Origin: Botryotinia globosa
Taxonomy: Eukaryota; Ascomycota; Leotiomycetes; Helotiales; Sclerotiniaceae
Length of the DNA: 64,000 nt
Direction of reading: 5' to 3'
NCBI GenBank assembly: GCA_014898425.1
Contig: RCSZ01000014.1
Coordinates: 1,240,001 to 1,304,000, forward strand
Both the position numbers and the translations under genes were made by a program. The notes beneath the pieces were generated by a model that saw only the letters and a list, made by a program, of their open reading frames with translations, was not told the origin of the DNA and searched no databases. Positions within the stretch are counted from its first letter, which is position 1, and every line of letters starts with the position of its first letter. Positions 11,256-21,260 of the stretch are shown in pieces.

Positions 11256-14200
11256 ATGTCATCTAGTTCTACTCTCTATTCTCAAGGGTTCAATTTTAGC
11301 GATTTTTTGCAGAAAGGCGTCGATCCTCGCACCGGTCAATACACGTGTATGGTGGATCTGTATGAAGCACCAATTCAAGCCAGAAACTGTCCTCCTTTCA
11401 AGCTCTCCTTGTGCTTCCATCCACTGAACACACAAGACATTGGATTGGGTCAAGGATGGAGATTCAACCTCCCTTCCTATGAACACCGTCAGTCGAACCG
11501 GGTCGTCAGCCTCTCAACAGGCGAATCTTACAGAGTTACGGAAACATCTAGCACAATATTTACCACCGATCAAAAGCTTAAAAGCTCGACTTTCAAGAAG
11601 CTAGATGCCAACACATACCAGATCACTTATAAGTCGGGCCAAATCGAGAATTTGTCTAGTTTCAATAATAGATACAATAAGTCTGTTCTTGTTGACTTAT
11701 ATGCATCTACTGGACGCTCGCTGTCATTTGTTTGGTCTGCACTTGGAGAGACTGCTCGCCTCGAAAAGATTCAGCAAGGTTCAGAAGTCCTTCTTGAGGT
11801 TAAGTATGGGATATCTCAAGTGGAGATAACCAAGGCCCCGAATACATCCGAAGCAGCTACCTTCACTCTCATTCAAAGAAACAATCAGTTGGTAGAGATC
11901 CGTCTGCCTTTGGATGGAGCGTCCTGGAAGTTTGGATATCAGAGGTTCGGTCAAATGGTTCATCTGAACAATGTTACCAGCCCATCCGGTCTCGTGGAAG
12001 ATATTAGCTACAAAGAACAAGGGCATCGACTGCCAACAGGGGCCCCTTATCAGGCAATTCCTTATGCCATATCTCATACTGCGCGTCCTGGCAATTCCCA
12101 ACCTCCGATCATAACCTCCTACACCTATTCTGATTATAACTTTCTTGCATACGGTAGTAGTCAAAACTGGAAAGACGGAGAAGATAATTTGTTCCTTACC
12201 CGTGACGAATACCAATACACCTCAACTGTTCAAATTCAAGGCGGAATAAGAACGAAGAATACTTACAATAAGTTCCATCTTCTTGTCATTTCTGAACAAC
12301 AGAAAGGCAACAAACAGGCCATCCAGAAGATCACATATCATGCGGTCCCATTCGCATCATTTGAAAATCAACCTGCACAATATCAATTACCCAAAACTGT
12401 TGAAACTATCTACAAGGATACAGCTAGTCCGGCAACCCGCACAGAAACGAGCCATCATGTCTTTGACGAATGGGGAAATCCTACACAAGACATCAAACCA
12501 ACTGGTATCAGAATCGATCGCAATTACTATCCACCAGCTGGTGAAGGCATATATTGCCCACGTGATCCACATGACTTCCAAAGATACCTAAAACGCGAGA
12601 CGGTAACACCAGCTAATGCTGCGGGGCCAACTCGTAGTGAGCATTATACATATTCCCAAATGCCCACGGTGACCGGCGCAAAGACGAGCTATCTTGTTGT
12701 CGTGCAGCAGAAGCAAAACTTGGAGGGAAATCAGCTTCTTACCAAGTTCGATTACACTTATGTGAACAATGCTGCTGCAAGAGATCACACTCGCCTTCAG
12801 CGACAGGTGACACGCCTCTTTGACCAGTATCCCACAACACAGAATTGGACTTACACATATCCCAGTAGCAGTCAGTTCGTACAGACGGTGGCTACTACAG
12901 CTTTTGATGCTTCTACGGTAGTGGAAGAAACGGGCTATTCACTGTGGTCTGGGCTTGTAGCGACTCATAAGAATCAGATTGGTATCTCTACTCATTACTA
13001 TTATGACAGTCTCGGTCGCGCTTCCAAGACGGTTCACTCTCAAGGTACCCCCTATGAATCCGTTGAACGTCAGGAGTACATTTTCCTTGGAGTCAACAAT
13101 GGATCACGCAGAACAATGATTGATGCAAAGGGTGTACAAACTCGCTACATTACAGATGGCTTGGAAAGGCTTTCGCGTGTTGAGAAACAGGATGGCCAAG
13201 TATTTCGACTGATCCAGGAAAATAGCTACAATGCCCAGGATCAACTCATCACAACATCTGACATTGATTGGATGAGAACAGAAAGGATCGAGTCACCATC
13301 TGAGCAAAGGAGCATCAAATCAATGGAATATGATGATTGGGGCAAGGTTTATAGAGTGTCAGATAACTCTGGCTTGCGTACATTAACCATTACAGATCCA
13401 ATCGCCAACACAAAAGTTGAAGGCGTTGAGGGCGAGGGAATGACTAAGACCAAGTTGAACCTCTTTGGCGCGCCCACACAAACAGCACTTTACCACAAAA
13501 ACAACGCCCTCTATAGCAAGATGGACTACACCTATGATGGCTTAAACCGTCTTCTCAGGCAGCAGGATAATCTTGGTCGTGTAACTGAATACAAACCCGA
13601 TTCCTTTGACCGCGTGGTTGAGACTATCTGGCCTGGCACTCGCGTGGTAAAGACACAGTATGCAAGTCAGACCACTGCATTGTTGCCGACCTCAGTGAAG
13701 CTTAATGACCGAACAGTGGGCGAGCAATCTTTCGATGGACTAGGTCGTGTTACGAAGAAAGTCATCGGTACACGAACTACTAGCCAAAGCTACCAAGAGA
13801 ACTCACCCAATCCTGCACAAATAACCAACGCAAAGGGAGAGCAACACACCTTAACCTATCAGTCAGCTTTAGGCGGTGCACTTACGCAAATATCCACTAG
13901 CAATCATACAGATGCGTATACGTATGACACTGAAACGGTTGCTCCATTGCAGTTCAAAGGTGCTTATTCGACTCACGATCTACAGTATCTGACCTCTGGG
14001 TTACTTTCTCGAGAAACTATATCTATTACTGGAGGCCAGATATTCTCTGCTCTGTATACTTATTCGATGGCCGGAAAGTTGCAAAAGTATACCGATGCGA
14101 ACGGGAAATTGCAAGAGACGTATTATGATGCGTTTGGAAGACCTCAGCAGGTAGTACACGGCAGATTGAAAGTATCATTTGTCTATGACATCTCCAGTCG

Positions 14201-16097
14201 TGTAACCGAAAGTCGTGTTCAGGACGAAGAAAAAAATACAAAAATAACTACCAAACTGGCATATGATGATTTCAGTAGGGAAATCAAACGATCTGTATAC
14301 AGCGGCGAATCAACATTGATATATAATCTCAGCCAGACATACAATGGAATCGGTCTTGTAGCTTCGCGTCTCCAGGAGAAAAGTGGTAGTGTGATGCAAA
14401 GTGAGAGTTTCGAATATGACGTCCATAACCGTCTTGTCAATTATCAATGCCAAGGAAGCGAGCCTCCTGGAGATTCAAAAGGAAATCTTCTTAGATCGCA
14501 GCAGTTCGTCTTCGATAACTACGATAATATTGTACAGACTTCCACAGTATTTCAAGACGGCAGCTCAAATACTTCCACTAGCTCTTTTAGTACACTAGAC
14601 CCTACTCAACTCATTCAAGTCATCAACACACATCCAGATTATCCATCTAAGGTGGTCCTCGAGTATGATTATAATGGATGTTTGACGCGCGATGAGCAAG
14701 GCCGAAGACTTCAATATGATAACATGAGCCGCTTGACCGATGTGCGAGATGTCAATAACAATGTTCTTGCGCAATACTTGTATGATGCGGCGGGAAATCT
14801 AGCGTGTCAGAGAGTGCCCAACCAACCAGATACAAAGTTCTTCTATAGGGGATCGCTTATAGCCATGCAAAAAGGAGATCGTTCGGTTAGCTATCTATCG
14901 AATGGATCGGAATATTGGGGGGAAATAGTATCTCAACAAGGTGGAAGCACCGAAACCCATCTCTGGGCTTCTAATTGTCAACAGTCTGTTCTCACCACTT
15001 TGGATTCTCAAAATCCCAACCAAATTCAAACCCAGAAGTACACACCGTATGGATGTTCTGGCTCGGAAGCTGGGTCTTCCTTTTCTTCTATTAGCTTCAA
15101 TGGACAATGGCGAGATCCTGTTACCGGGTGGTACCATCTAGGCAATGGGTATCGAGTTTACAATCCCCAGCTTAGAAGATTTCATACACCTGACCCCTGG
15201 GCTCCATTTGCATCTGGAGAAATCAATCCTTATGTATACTGTTTAGGGGATCCCATCAATCGAGTAGATCCAAATGGTCATTTCAGTCTCTTTGGTATGA
15301 ATTTTACGTGGAAAGATCTGATCATGGTGGTAATTGGAATTGCCGTTAGTGTAGGTGTTGGGATTCTAACGGGTGGTGCAAGTTTGGCTATACAGGTTGG
15401 TGTTGGTATCGCGGCAGGCGTTGTTTCCGATGTAGCATCTGGTATGCTTGGAAGTGTCGCAAATGGAGAAAAAATCACTTGGAGAAGTGTTGGTTTGGAT
15501 GCTCTTGGTGGGTTGTTGGGTGGAATAGGCGGCGAGATTGGTGGCAACATCCTCAAGCACGGATTTAAAGCTACCAAGGCTTTGCCAACAGCTCTTAAAA
15601 AGACAGTAGGTCGGGCAGGCTCGTACAGTGTCACCAAAGCAGCCGCGGGCGGGGTTGCCAGTAAAAGTATAACAGCTGTGAAGAGCGGATTGAGGGCTTC
15701 TGCTCGAGGGTTAATCCCTGGACAAGCGACATCACGAGGACTGGTACCTCTTATCGCCCCTGATCCTCAGGGTGAAAACGAGCAATCTCAAGGTGGATCT
15801 TCAAAGTTGACAGCCAATAGTGGCAACGATAATATCTCGACTGCTCCGCTAGGACGTTCCGGTCCTGCTCAAGTTGGTAGTCAACCTTTCTATCTTGACA
15901 GAGGATCTTTTGTAACAAGAGATGCTATACGGCCACTCATGAAAGATGGTGATGATACCGCCATGTCTACATCATTCATGAGCAACTATGGTAATGTGTC
16001 TAGTGCTGGGCAATCTGCTGTTGCATCCCTACTCGGGCGTGAAATTAGGTTTACTTATGGCCCACTAACTAATATGCAATGGGAGGAAGATTCTTAG
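11256..16097 (+). CDS. RHS/YD-repeat protein of bacterial type
   Basis: A single uninterrupted frame of 1613 aa. The ATG at 11256 (aaaaATGTC) is preferred to an upstream in-frame ATG at 11175, because similarity to bacterial RHS N-termini starts right after it (FNFSDFLQKGVDPRTGQYT). No signal peptide is present. From about residue 300 to 1300 many YD repeats occur (YDSLGR, YDGLNR, YDAFGR, YDAAGN). The RHS core ends at about residues 1308-1342 with RRFHTPDPW and DPINRVDPNGH, the hallmark before a variable C-terminal tail. The tail (about 270 aa) starts with a Gly/Ala/Val-rich hydrophobic segment (about 1353-1430) and continues into basic and then Ser/Gln-rich sequence. In bacteria such proteins form a shell around a C-terminal effector (RHS/TcC-like). 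No known effector fold is recognised here. Absence of introns over 4.8 kb in an intron-rich window, plus the family, points to horizontal transfer; this is inference. Confidence 0.9.
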   Translation: MSSSSTLYSQGFNFSDFLQKGVDPRTGQYTCMVDLYEAPIQARNCPPFKLSLCFHPLNTQDIGLGQGWRFNLPSYEHRQSNRVVSLSTGESYRVTETSSTIFTTDQKLKSSTFKKLDANTYQITYKSGQIENLSSFNNRYNKSVLVDLYASTGRSLSFVWSALGETARLEKIQQGSEVLLEVKYGISQVEITKAPNTSEAATFTLIQRNNQLVEIRLPLDGASWKFGYQRFGQMVHLNNVTSPSGLVEDISYKEQGHRLPTGAPYQAIPYAISHTARPGNSQPPIITSYTYSDYNFLAYGSSQNWKDGEDNLFLTRDEYQYTSTVQIQGGIRTKNTYNKFHLLVISEQQKGNKQAIQKITYHAVPFASFENQPAQYQLPKTVETIYKDTASPATRTETSHHVFDEWGNPTQDIKPTGIRIDRNYYPPAGEGIYCPRDPHDFQRYLKRETVTPANAAGPTRSEHYTYSQMPTVTGAKTSYLVVVQQKQNLEGNQLLTKFDYTYVNNAAARDHTRLQRQVTRLFDQYPTTQNWTYTYPSSSQFVQTVATTAFDASTVVEETGYSLWSGLVATHKNQIGISTHYYYDSLGRASKTVHSQGTPYESVERQEYIFLGVNNGSRRTMIDAKGVQTRYITDGLERLSRVEKQDGQVFRLIQENSYNAQDQLITTSDIDWMRTERIESPSEQRSIKSMEYDDWGKVYRVSDNSGLRTLTITDPIANTKVEGVEGEGMTKTKLNLFGAPTQTALYHKNNALYSKMDYTYDGLNRLLRQQDNLGRVTEYKPDSFDRVVETIWPGTRVVKTQYASQTTALLPTSVKLNDRTVGEQSFDGLGRVTKKVIGTRTTSQSYQENSPNPAQITNAKGEQHTLTYQSALGGALTQISTSNHTDAYTYDTETVAPLQFKGAYSTHDLQYLTSGLLSRETISITGGQIFSALYTYSMAGKLQKYTDANGKLQETYYDAFGRPQQVVHGRLKVSFVYDISSRVTESRVQDEEKNTKITTKLAYDDFSREIKRSVYSGESTLIYNLSQTYNGIGLVASRLQEKSGSVMQSESFEYDVHNRLVNYQCQGSEPPGDSKGNLLRSQQFVFDNYDNIVQTSTVFQDGSSNTSTSSFSTLDPTQLIQVINTHPDYPSKVVLEYDYNGCLTRDEQGRRLQYDNMSRLTDVRDVNNNVLAQYLYDAAGNLACQRVPNQPDTKFFYRGSLIAMQKGDRSVSYLSNGSEYWGEIVSQQGGSTETHLWASNCQQSVLTTLDSQNPNQIQTQKYTPYGCSGSEAGSSFSSISFNGQWRDPVTGWYHLGNGYRVYNPQLRRFHTPDPWAPFASGEINPYVYCLGDPINRVDPNGHFSLFGMNFTWKDLIMVVIGIAVSVGVGILTGGASLAIQVGVGIAAGVVSDVASGMLGSVANGEKITWRSVGLDALGGLLGGIGGEIGGNILKHGFKATKALPTALKKTVGRAGSYSVTKAAAGGVASKSITAVKSGLRASARGLIPGQATSRGLVPLIAPDPQGENEQSQGGSSKLTANSGNDNISTAPLGRSGPAQVGSQPFYLDRGSFVTRDAIRPLMKDGDDTAMSTSFMSNYGNVSSAGQSAVASLLGREIRFTYGPLTNMQWEEDS

Positions 16098-18343
16098 GTT
16101 TAGTTTTCTCCTCTTTCTTTGGAATGGGTAGATAATCTTTTAAACTCAGGAATCAAAAAGCTTTTATTATTGGATTTGAATTAAAATCCGAACTAATGGA
16201 TCCGGATTCGTTGCGCGAGCATGTTAGCCCTGCAAAGTCTAATGAATTACAATTATCTTCCTCTGAATACCTAGGTTATTCTATCCTCACTGTCTAGTGT
16301 TTTACTAATTGCTTCTTTCCCCAACATTCGTGATTCCAATCTCCCGGTAGAAAGGCGGGGAAGAAATTATTACGTACTAGGTAGTAGTTCATTGTGAAAT
16401 CTTCTACGCACGGAAAATACCCAATTTGAAATCACACCATCGATCAATAGCGTAATTCAAACTCGTAACAACATCAAGTTACTCATTGTAAGAAGTGTGA
16501 CAACTTACAAGTATGAAATAGATGTTTAATGTCCAGTGCGCCTTAAAGTCAAGCCATATTTACGATAGTATACCCGTAATGCCATGTAGATAGTCTAGAT
16601 AGGCCTTTCATGCGGGTCGGTAGTTCGGGAGCCAAAACTCTGTAATCTGGGACGCTGGTACGCTGAAGCCTGAACGATATCTTTGACAGTGACAGTTACA
16701 GTGGATGGAAGTGGGTGAGCACTGAGCACAAAGTGCAGAGAGAATAGCGCGCAGCACTAGACCCCGCGAGCTCGGAGACTCCATTGTTTACCACCATTTG
16801 AGGGATTAAATTGGTTCAACTTTGCGAGGATTATAACTCTGACTGCTGATGAGTAGGGATAGTCGATGGATGTCAGCGGCTTATTGCACAATATTGGTGC
16901 TGAGATATATAGGTGAGAGTACCAACGTGATTTTAGCCCTGACACTTCTCCGTGAATCCACATTGTTATCTCAAGAGCGATTTATATTAATATCTCTAAG
17001 ATACAAATATCTGTGTACAATTAGATACGGAAAATTCCTTTATAATAGATCAACCTAAGTACGAAACTCAATATGAATACCAAGAAAGAGAACTTAGATA
17101 AGCATTTTTTTGCTAACCCCTTCATCCTCGCTTTGCCCGAGACGAGCCTCAATCTCATCAATTCTCATGCTCCCAAATTCCCAGATTTTAAACCTTCGTT
17201 CACTACCTCGGTCCGATAGAAGTTCAAAAAAGGTTTATGTATAGGCGAAGAATTCTTCTAGAAGAATTATTAGAGGCAAACTAGTGAAGCCACCACCGTG
17301 ACTGGCTTCGCGGTTTAAAGAAGATGCCTTGACTCTCGAGTCTCGATTGTGTGGTGGTCAAGGATCTAGACCTTGTGAAAAGAAACCCCTCAGACTACTC
17401 TCTCTTATCTATGCCCCCCAGTCGGATCCTTACGTTGTTTGCGGAGCTGGAAGCCAAGCTGAATAGTATTAACTTGAACCAATCATACTACAAGATATCG
17501 ACGTACTATTATAGAAGAAGCTTAGTACATTAAATACCACGATCTGAATCGGGGCTCACCCCCGAGCACGTTATGCCTATCTTTCACTAGGTAGTTAGTA
17601 CCGAAATCATCTTGACAAACCAGCCTAGGCCATCCTATTTGAATTTCTCCCGCACATTTGACGACGCAAATTTGCAACGAGATTGGTGTAAGTACAACTC
17701 CATATTCCAATCTTATCTGTTATCTACATGTTATCGTCTCAGAAACATGCCCATACCATTCATTCAATTGGATACTGGTCCACGCAGAGCTGGGATTTAG
17801 TCTTGATACCTTTGATAAACGCGATGCATGGGGTTTAGTTCTCTCTGGCTAAAGTTTGGGAGTCGGGGTTCCCATGGGTCATTTCAACACAACCGTTAGC
17901 TTCCTTCTTCCACTCAGTTGCGGGAAAAGAGTCGTATCATTTACAAGGGAGGCAAATATCCCTAGCCTTGGTTCGATTTGGATTACCCGTATCATTTACG
18001 AAGCAAGAGGCGCCGATAGGTGATGCATGTGTGCAGACATGCATGCGCCAAAGCCAAGATCGCCATTAGTGGCATATACCAGAGCGGTAGGTGCGACGAT
18101 AGATACTCAGGGCAGAAAGCTTCGTGTATAAGTACTCGATGTTACGCGATGTAACTCCAGATTTTCTGTATCATCATTTAAACGTCTTGTCTTTTATTCA
18201 CCCTGTGCTTGCGATCACAAATTCGTATTTCGATATCATACTCGTTGAGAGTGAATCGAATTCGATTCCTCCTTCTTTTCCCTCTCTTATCAGGAACCAT
18301 CCAAATTTCGAAAAGGTAGTAAGAATTCCTCTAAGAAATAAAG
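16098..18343. other. Intergenic, nothing recognised
   Basis: 2.2 kb of AT-rich sequence upstream of the permease and downstream of the RHS gene. No exon-like frames, repeats or RNA gene signals were identified with confidence. The last few hundred bases presumably hold the permease promoter. Confidence 0.5.
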
Positions 18344-20071
18344 ATGGCTTTCGACGATAAAGAGAAATACACGACTGATGTGGCGCCACCATCACCTGTT
18401 GATGGCGACATCGAGGTTGCCCAGTCTGGACAATTGAAGAGACAACTGAAGGGCAGACATATGCAAATGATCGCAATCGGTGGTTCTATTGGAGCCGGTT
18501 TATTCGTTGGTTCGGGTTCTGCTCTTCACTCTGGTGGTCCAGCCTCGTTGGTTATCGATTTCACCATCATCGGTATTATGTTGTTGCTTACTGTTAATGC
18601 TTTGGGAGAACTTGCTGGTAAGACTACCCCGCGCCTATTCCATTTATGCCTATGGTTCTGAGAGTGATTAAAGCTAACGCTACATTGTGCAGCTATCTAT
18701 CCTGTTGAAGGATCCTTCTATAATTACTCCGTTAGATTTATCGATCCAGGTTGGGGATTCGCAATGGGATGGAACTATGCTATCAATTGGCTCATCATTC
18801 TCCCCTTCGAATTAACAGCTGCCGGTATTACAATTGCATTTTGGACCGACCCGGACAACTCTGGCAAACCTTCAGTGAATGTTGGAGTTTGGATTACTAT
18901 TTTCCTCGTCATGGTTACCATTATCAATCTTTTCGGTGTCAAAGGATACGGAGAAGTGGAATTTGTTCTCGGTTTGATCAAAGTGATTGCTATTATCGGC
19001 TTTATCATTCTCGGTATAATCATCGACTGTGGTGGTGTCCCAACCGATAACCGTGGCTACATTGGTGCCAAATACTGGGATAACCCTGGTGCTTTCCGCA
19101 ATGGCTTCAAGGGATTCTGTTCAGTCTTTGTGACTGCCTCCTTCGCATTTGGTGGAACCGAACTTGTGGGTTTAGCCGCCGCAGAAGCCGATAATCCACG
19201 AAAATCGATTCCCAAAGCCACTAAGCAAGTGTTTTGGCGTATCTCCCTCTTCTACATCATTTCACTCTTCCTCCTCGGTCTCATCGTCCCATCCGACAAC
19301 GAGATTCTCTCAAAAGCCTCCGGCGGTCACACAGCCTATTCTCCCTTTGTTCTTGCCTTCCGTTTGGCAGGAATCAAAGTACTCCCCTCCATCTTCAATG
19401 CCGTTATCACCCTCTCTGTTATCTCTGTCGCCAACTCCTGCACTTTCGCCTCTACCCGTACCATGCAAGCTCTCTGTGCCAAAGGTATGGGTCCATCCTG
19501 GGGTGCAAAGGTCGATGACAAAGGTCGCCCAATTATTGCTATTATCATCGCTCTCGCATTCGGTTTCATCGCCTACGTAAATCTTGCTCCTCAAGGTTCT
19601 ACTATCTTCACATGGCTCCTTTCTATCTGTGGTCTTTCCAACTTCTTCAGCTGGGGCTCTATCTGCTATGCTCACATTCGTTTCCGTAAGGTATGGACCA
19701 TGAATGGTCGCACAAAGGACGATCTCCCATTCGCAGCCATGTTTGGAACAATCGGATCATGGATTGGTCTTGGCCTTGTTATCCTATGTCTCGTCGCCCA
19801 ATTCTACGTCGCACTTTTCCCCATTGGTGGAAAACCAGAGGTAGAAGCTTTCTTTCAAGCTTACCTCGCTGCCCCAATTGTTATCCTCTTCTTCGTTGGG
19901 TACAAAGTGTTTCATAGACAATGGTCTTTGGGTGTAAATCTCGATCAGATCAATGTTGATGAGGGGAGACGTGAAATGGATTTGGTAGCGTTCAGAGAGG
20001 AGTTAGATGAAGAAAGAAGAGTCAAGGCAGCTTGGCCTTGGTGGAAAAGACAGTGGGATTTCTGGATGTAG
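18344..20071 (+). CDS. AAT-family amino acid permease
   Basis: Two exons, 18344-18617 and 18693-20071, giving 550 aa. The intron is GTAAGA...TGCAG, and the junction restores GELA-AIYPVEGSF. The protein belongs to the yeast-type amino acid transporter branch of the APC superfamily. It has a cytosolic N-terminus of about 45 residues and then the conserved first helix (MIAIGGSIGAGLFVGSG). Other landmarks are GGPASL, WGFAMGWNY, FGGTELVGLAAAEADNPRKS and about 12 hydrophobic segments, ending in a charged cytosolic tail with a Trp-rich end (WPWWKRQWDFW). Family members are plasma-membrane proton symporters (GAP1/DIP5-like). Substrate range cannot be read from the sequence. The gene appears intact and the length fits the family. 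Confidence 0.9.
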
Positions 20072-21260
20072 ATCTCTTACTATGGGATGGAGTTTGTTGG
20101 TTTGATTAAGATATCCAGATGTCATGCTACCCATTTGGGCATGGAACACGGTTCAGTTTATGAAATGATTTGAGGTCTGGCAAGTCGATAAAAGCACTAG
20201 CCAAAAATGAATGGAATAGATTTTGATATATTTTAATTCTGCTATATATACCCAAAAATATGAAAACTTTATGATTGCATATATTCGTTCACTGTTATGT
20301 CTTTCGTTCTAGATAATCGATTCATCATGCATTCGTTCTTCGCCGCAACATTCTAAAACATGAGAATTATTTGGCTGTCAGTCTATTCTCAAATTTAAGG
20401 ACATGAAAACTTACTCCTGAATTCATACATCCCAACTCAAGTCATTACAGGTCTATCGAAATTATTATTTGAACGGAAATCACGTCTTAGTCATAACATC
20501 TCTTTAACGGGCCCAACAATACCAAAACATCAAACACTTGAAAATGACTAATCACGAAATCTCCAATCAAGACTTCAGGAATACGAAATGAATAATTGAT
20601 TAAAATCAACTGCTCGAAAAACAACCATCTAATCAATACTTTGCTCACCCTTTTAAACTTTCTCAATGTTTACCATCACAAACGATTTTGCCGAGATCGA
20701 TCACTACATAATCAGGAGAAACACTCGCTTCGGCAAATATTTTATGATCACTAATCCATCGCTACGCACGAAAGATTCACGGAGTTAAGCATCAAAATGC
20801 ACTTCGAGATGCATCACTTCTTGATTGAATAGCAAGGCAAAGCGTAAATCTTCCCATCTGAGGCACATACAGTAAGAGATCTAACTGCGAAATTCGCTAG
20901 CGTGAAGGAAGTCGTCAGTAGGCTTTAATGTGATACTAGGCAGAATAGTATGAAGATCCGAGTCTGATTAAAAAATCATATAAAGACATGTCGAAAGATT
21001 ACAAGGTGTGATTCTTGATCATGTAGACGTGATTCTTGATTATGTAGATTCTTATATTTCAAGTTAACTACCGTTTGTACTACAACATCCATCAATTCAT
21101 CACCTGTTTTACTTCACAGAATCAAGCTCGAGTAACACGTCGTCAAATATCGCAAAGCCTCATCTGATGTATAGTTCTTGGTACATTACACCATATCCGA
21201 ACCCGCATGAAATCGATACACACATAACCACGATACACATCATCACACGCAAACAAAAAC
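20072..21260. other. Intergenic, nothing recognised
   Basis: 1.2 kb, AT-rich. A short direct repeat occurs near 21008-21050 (tgattcttgatnatgtag, twice). No gene-like frame was seen. Confidence 0.5.
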
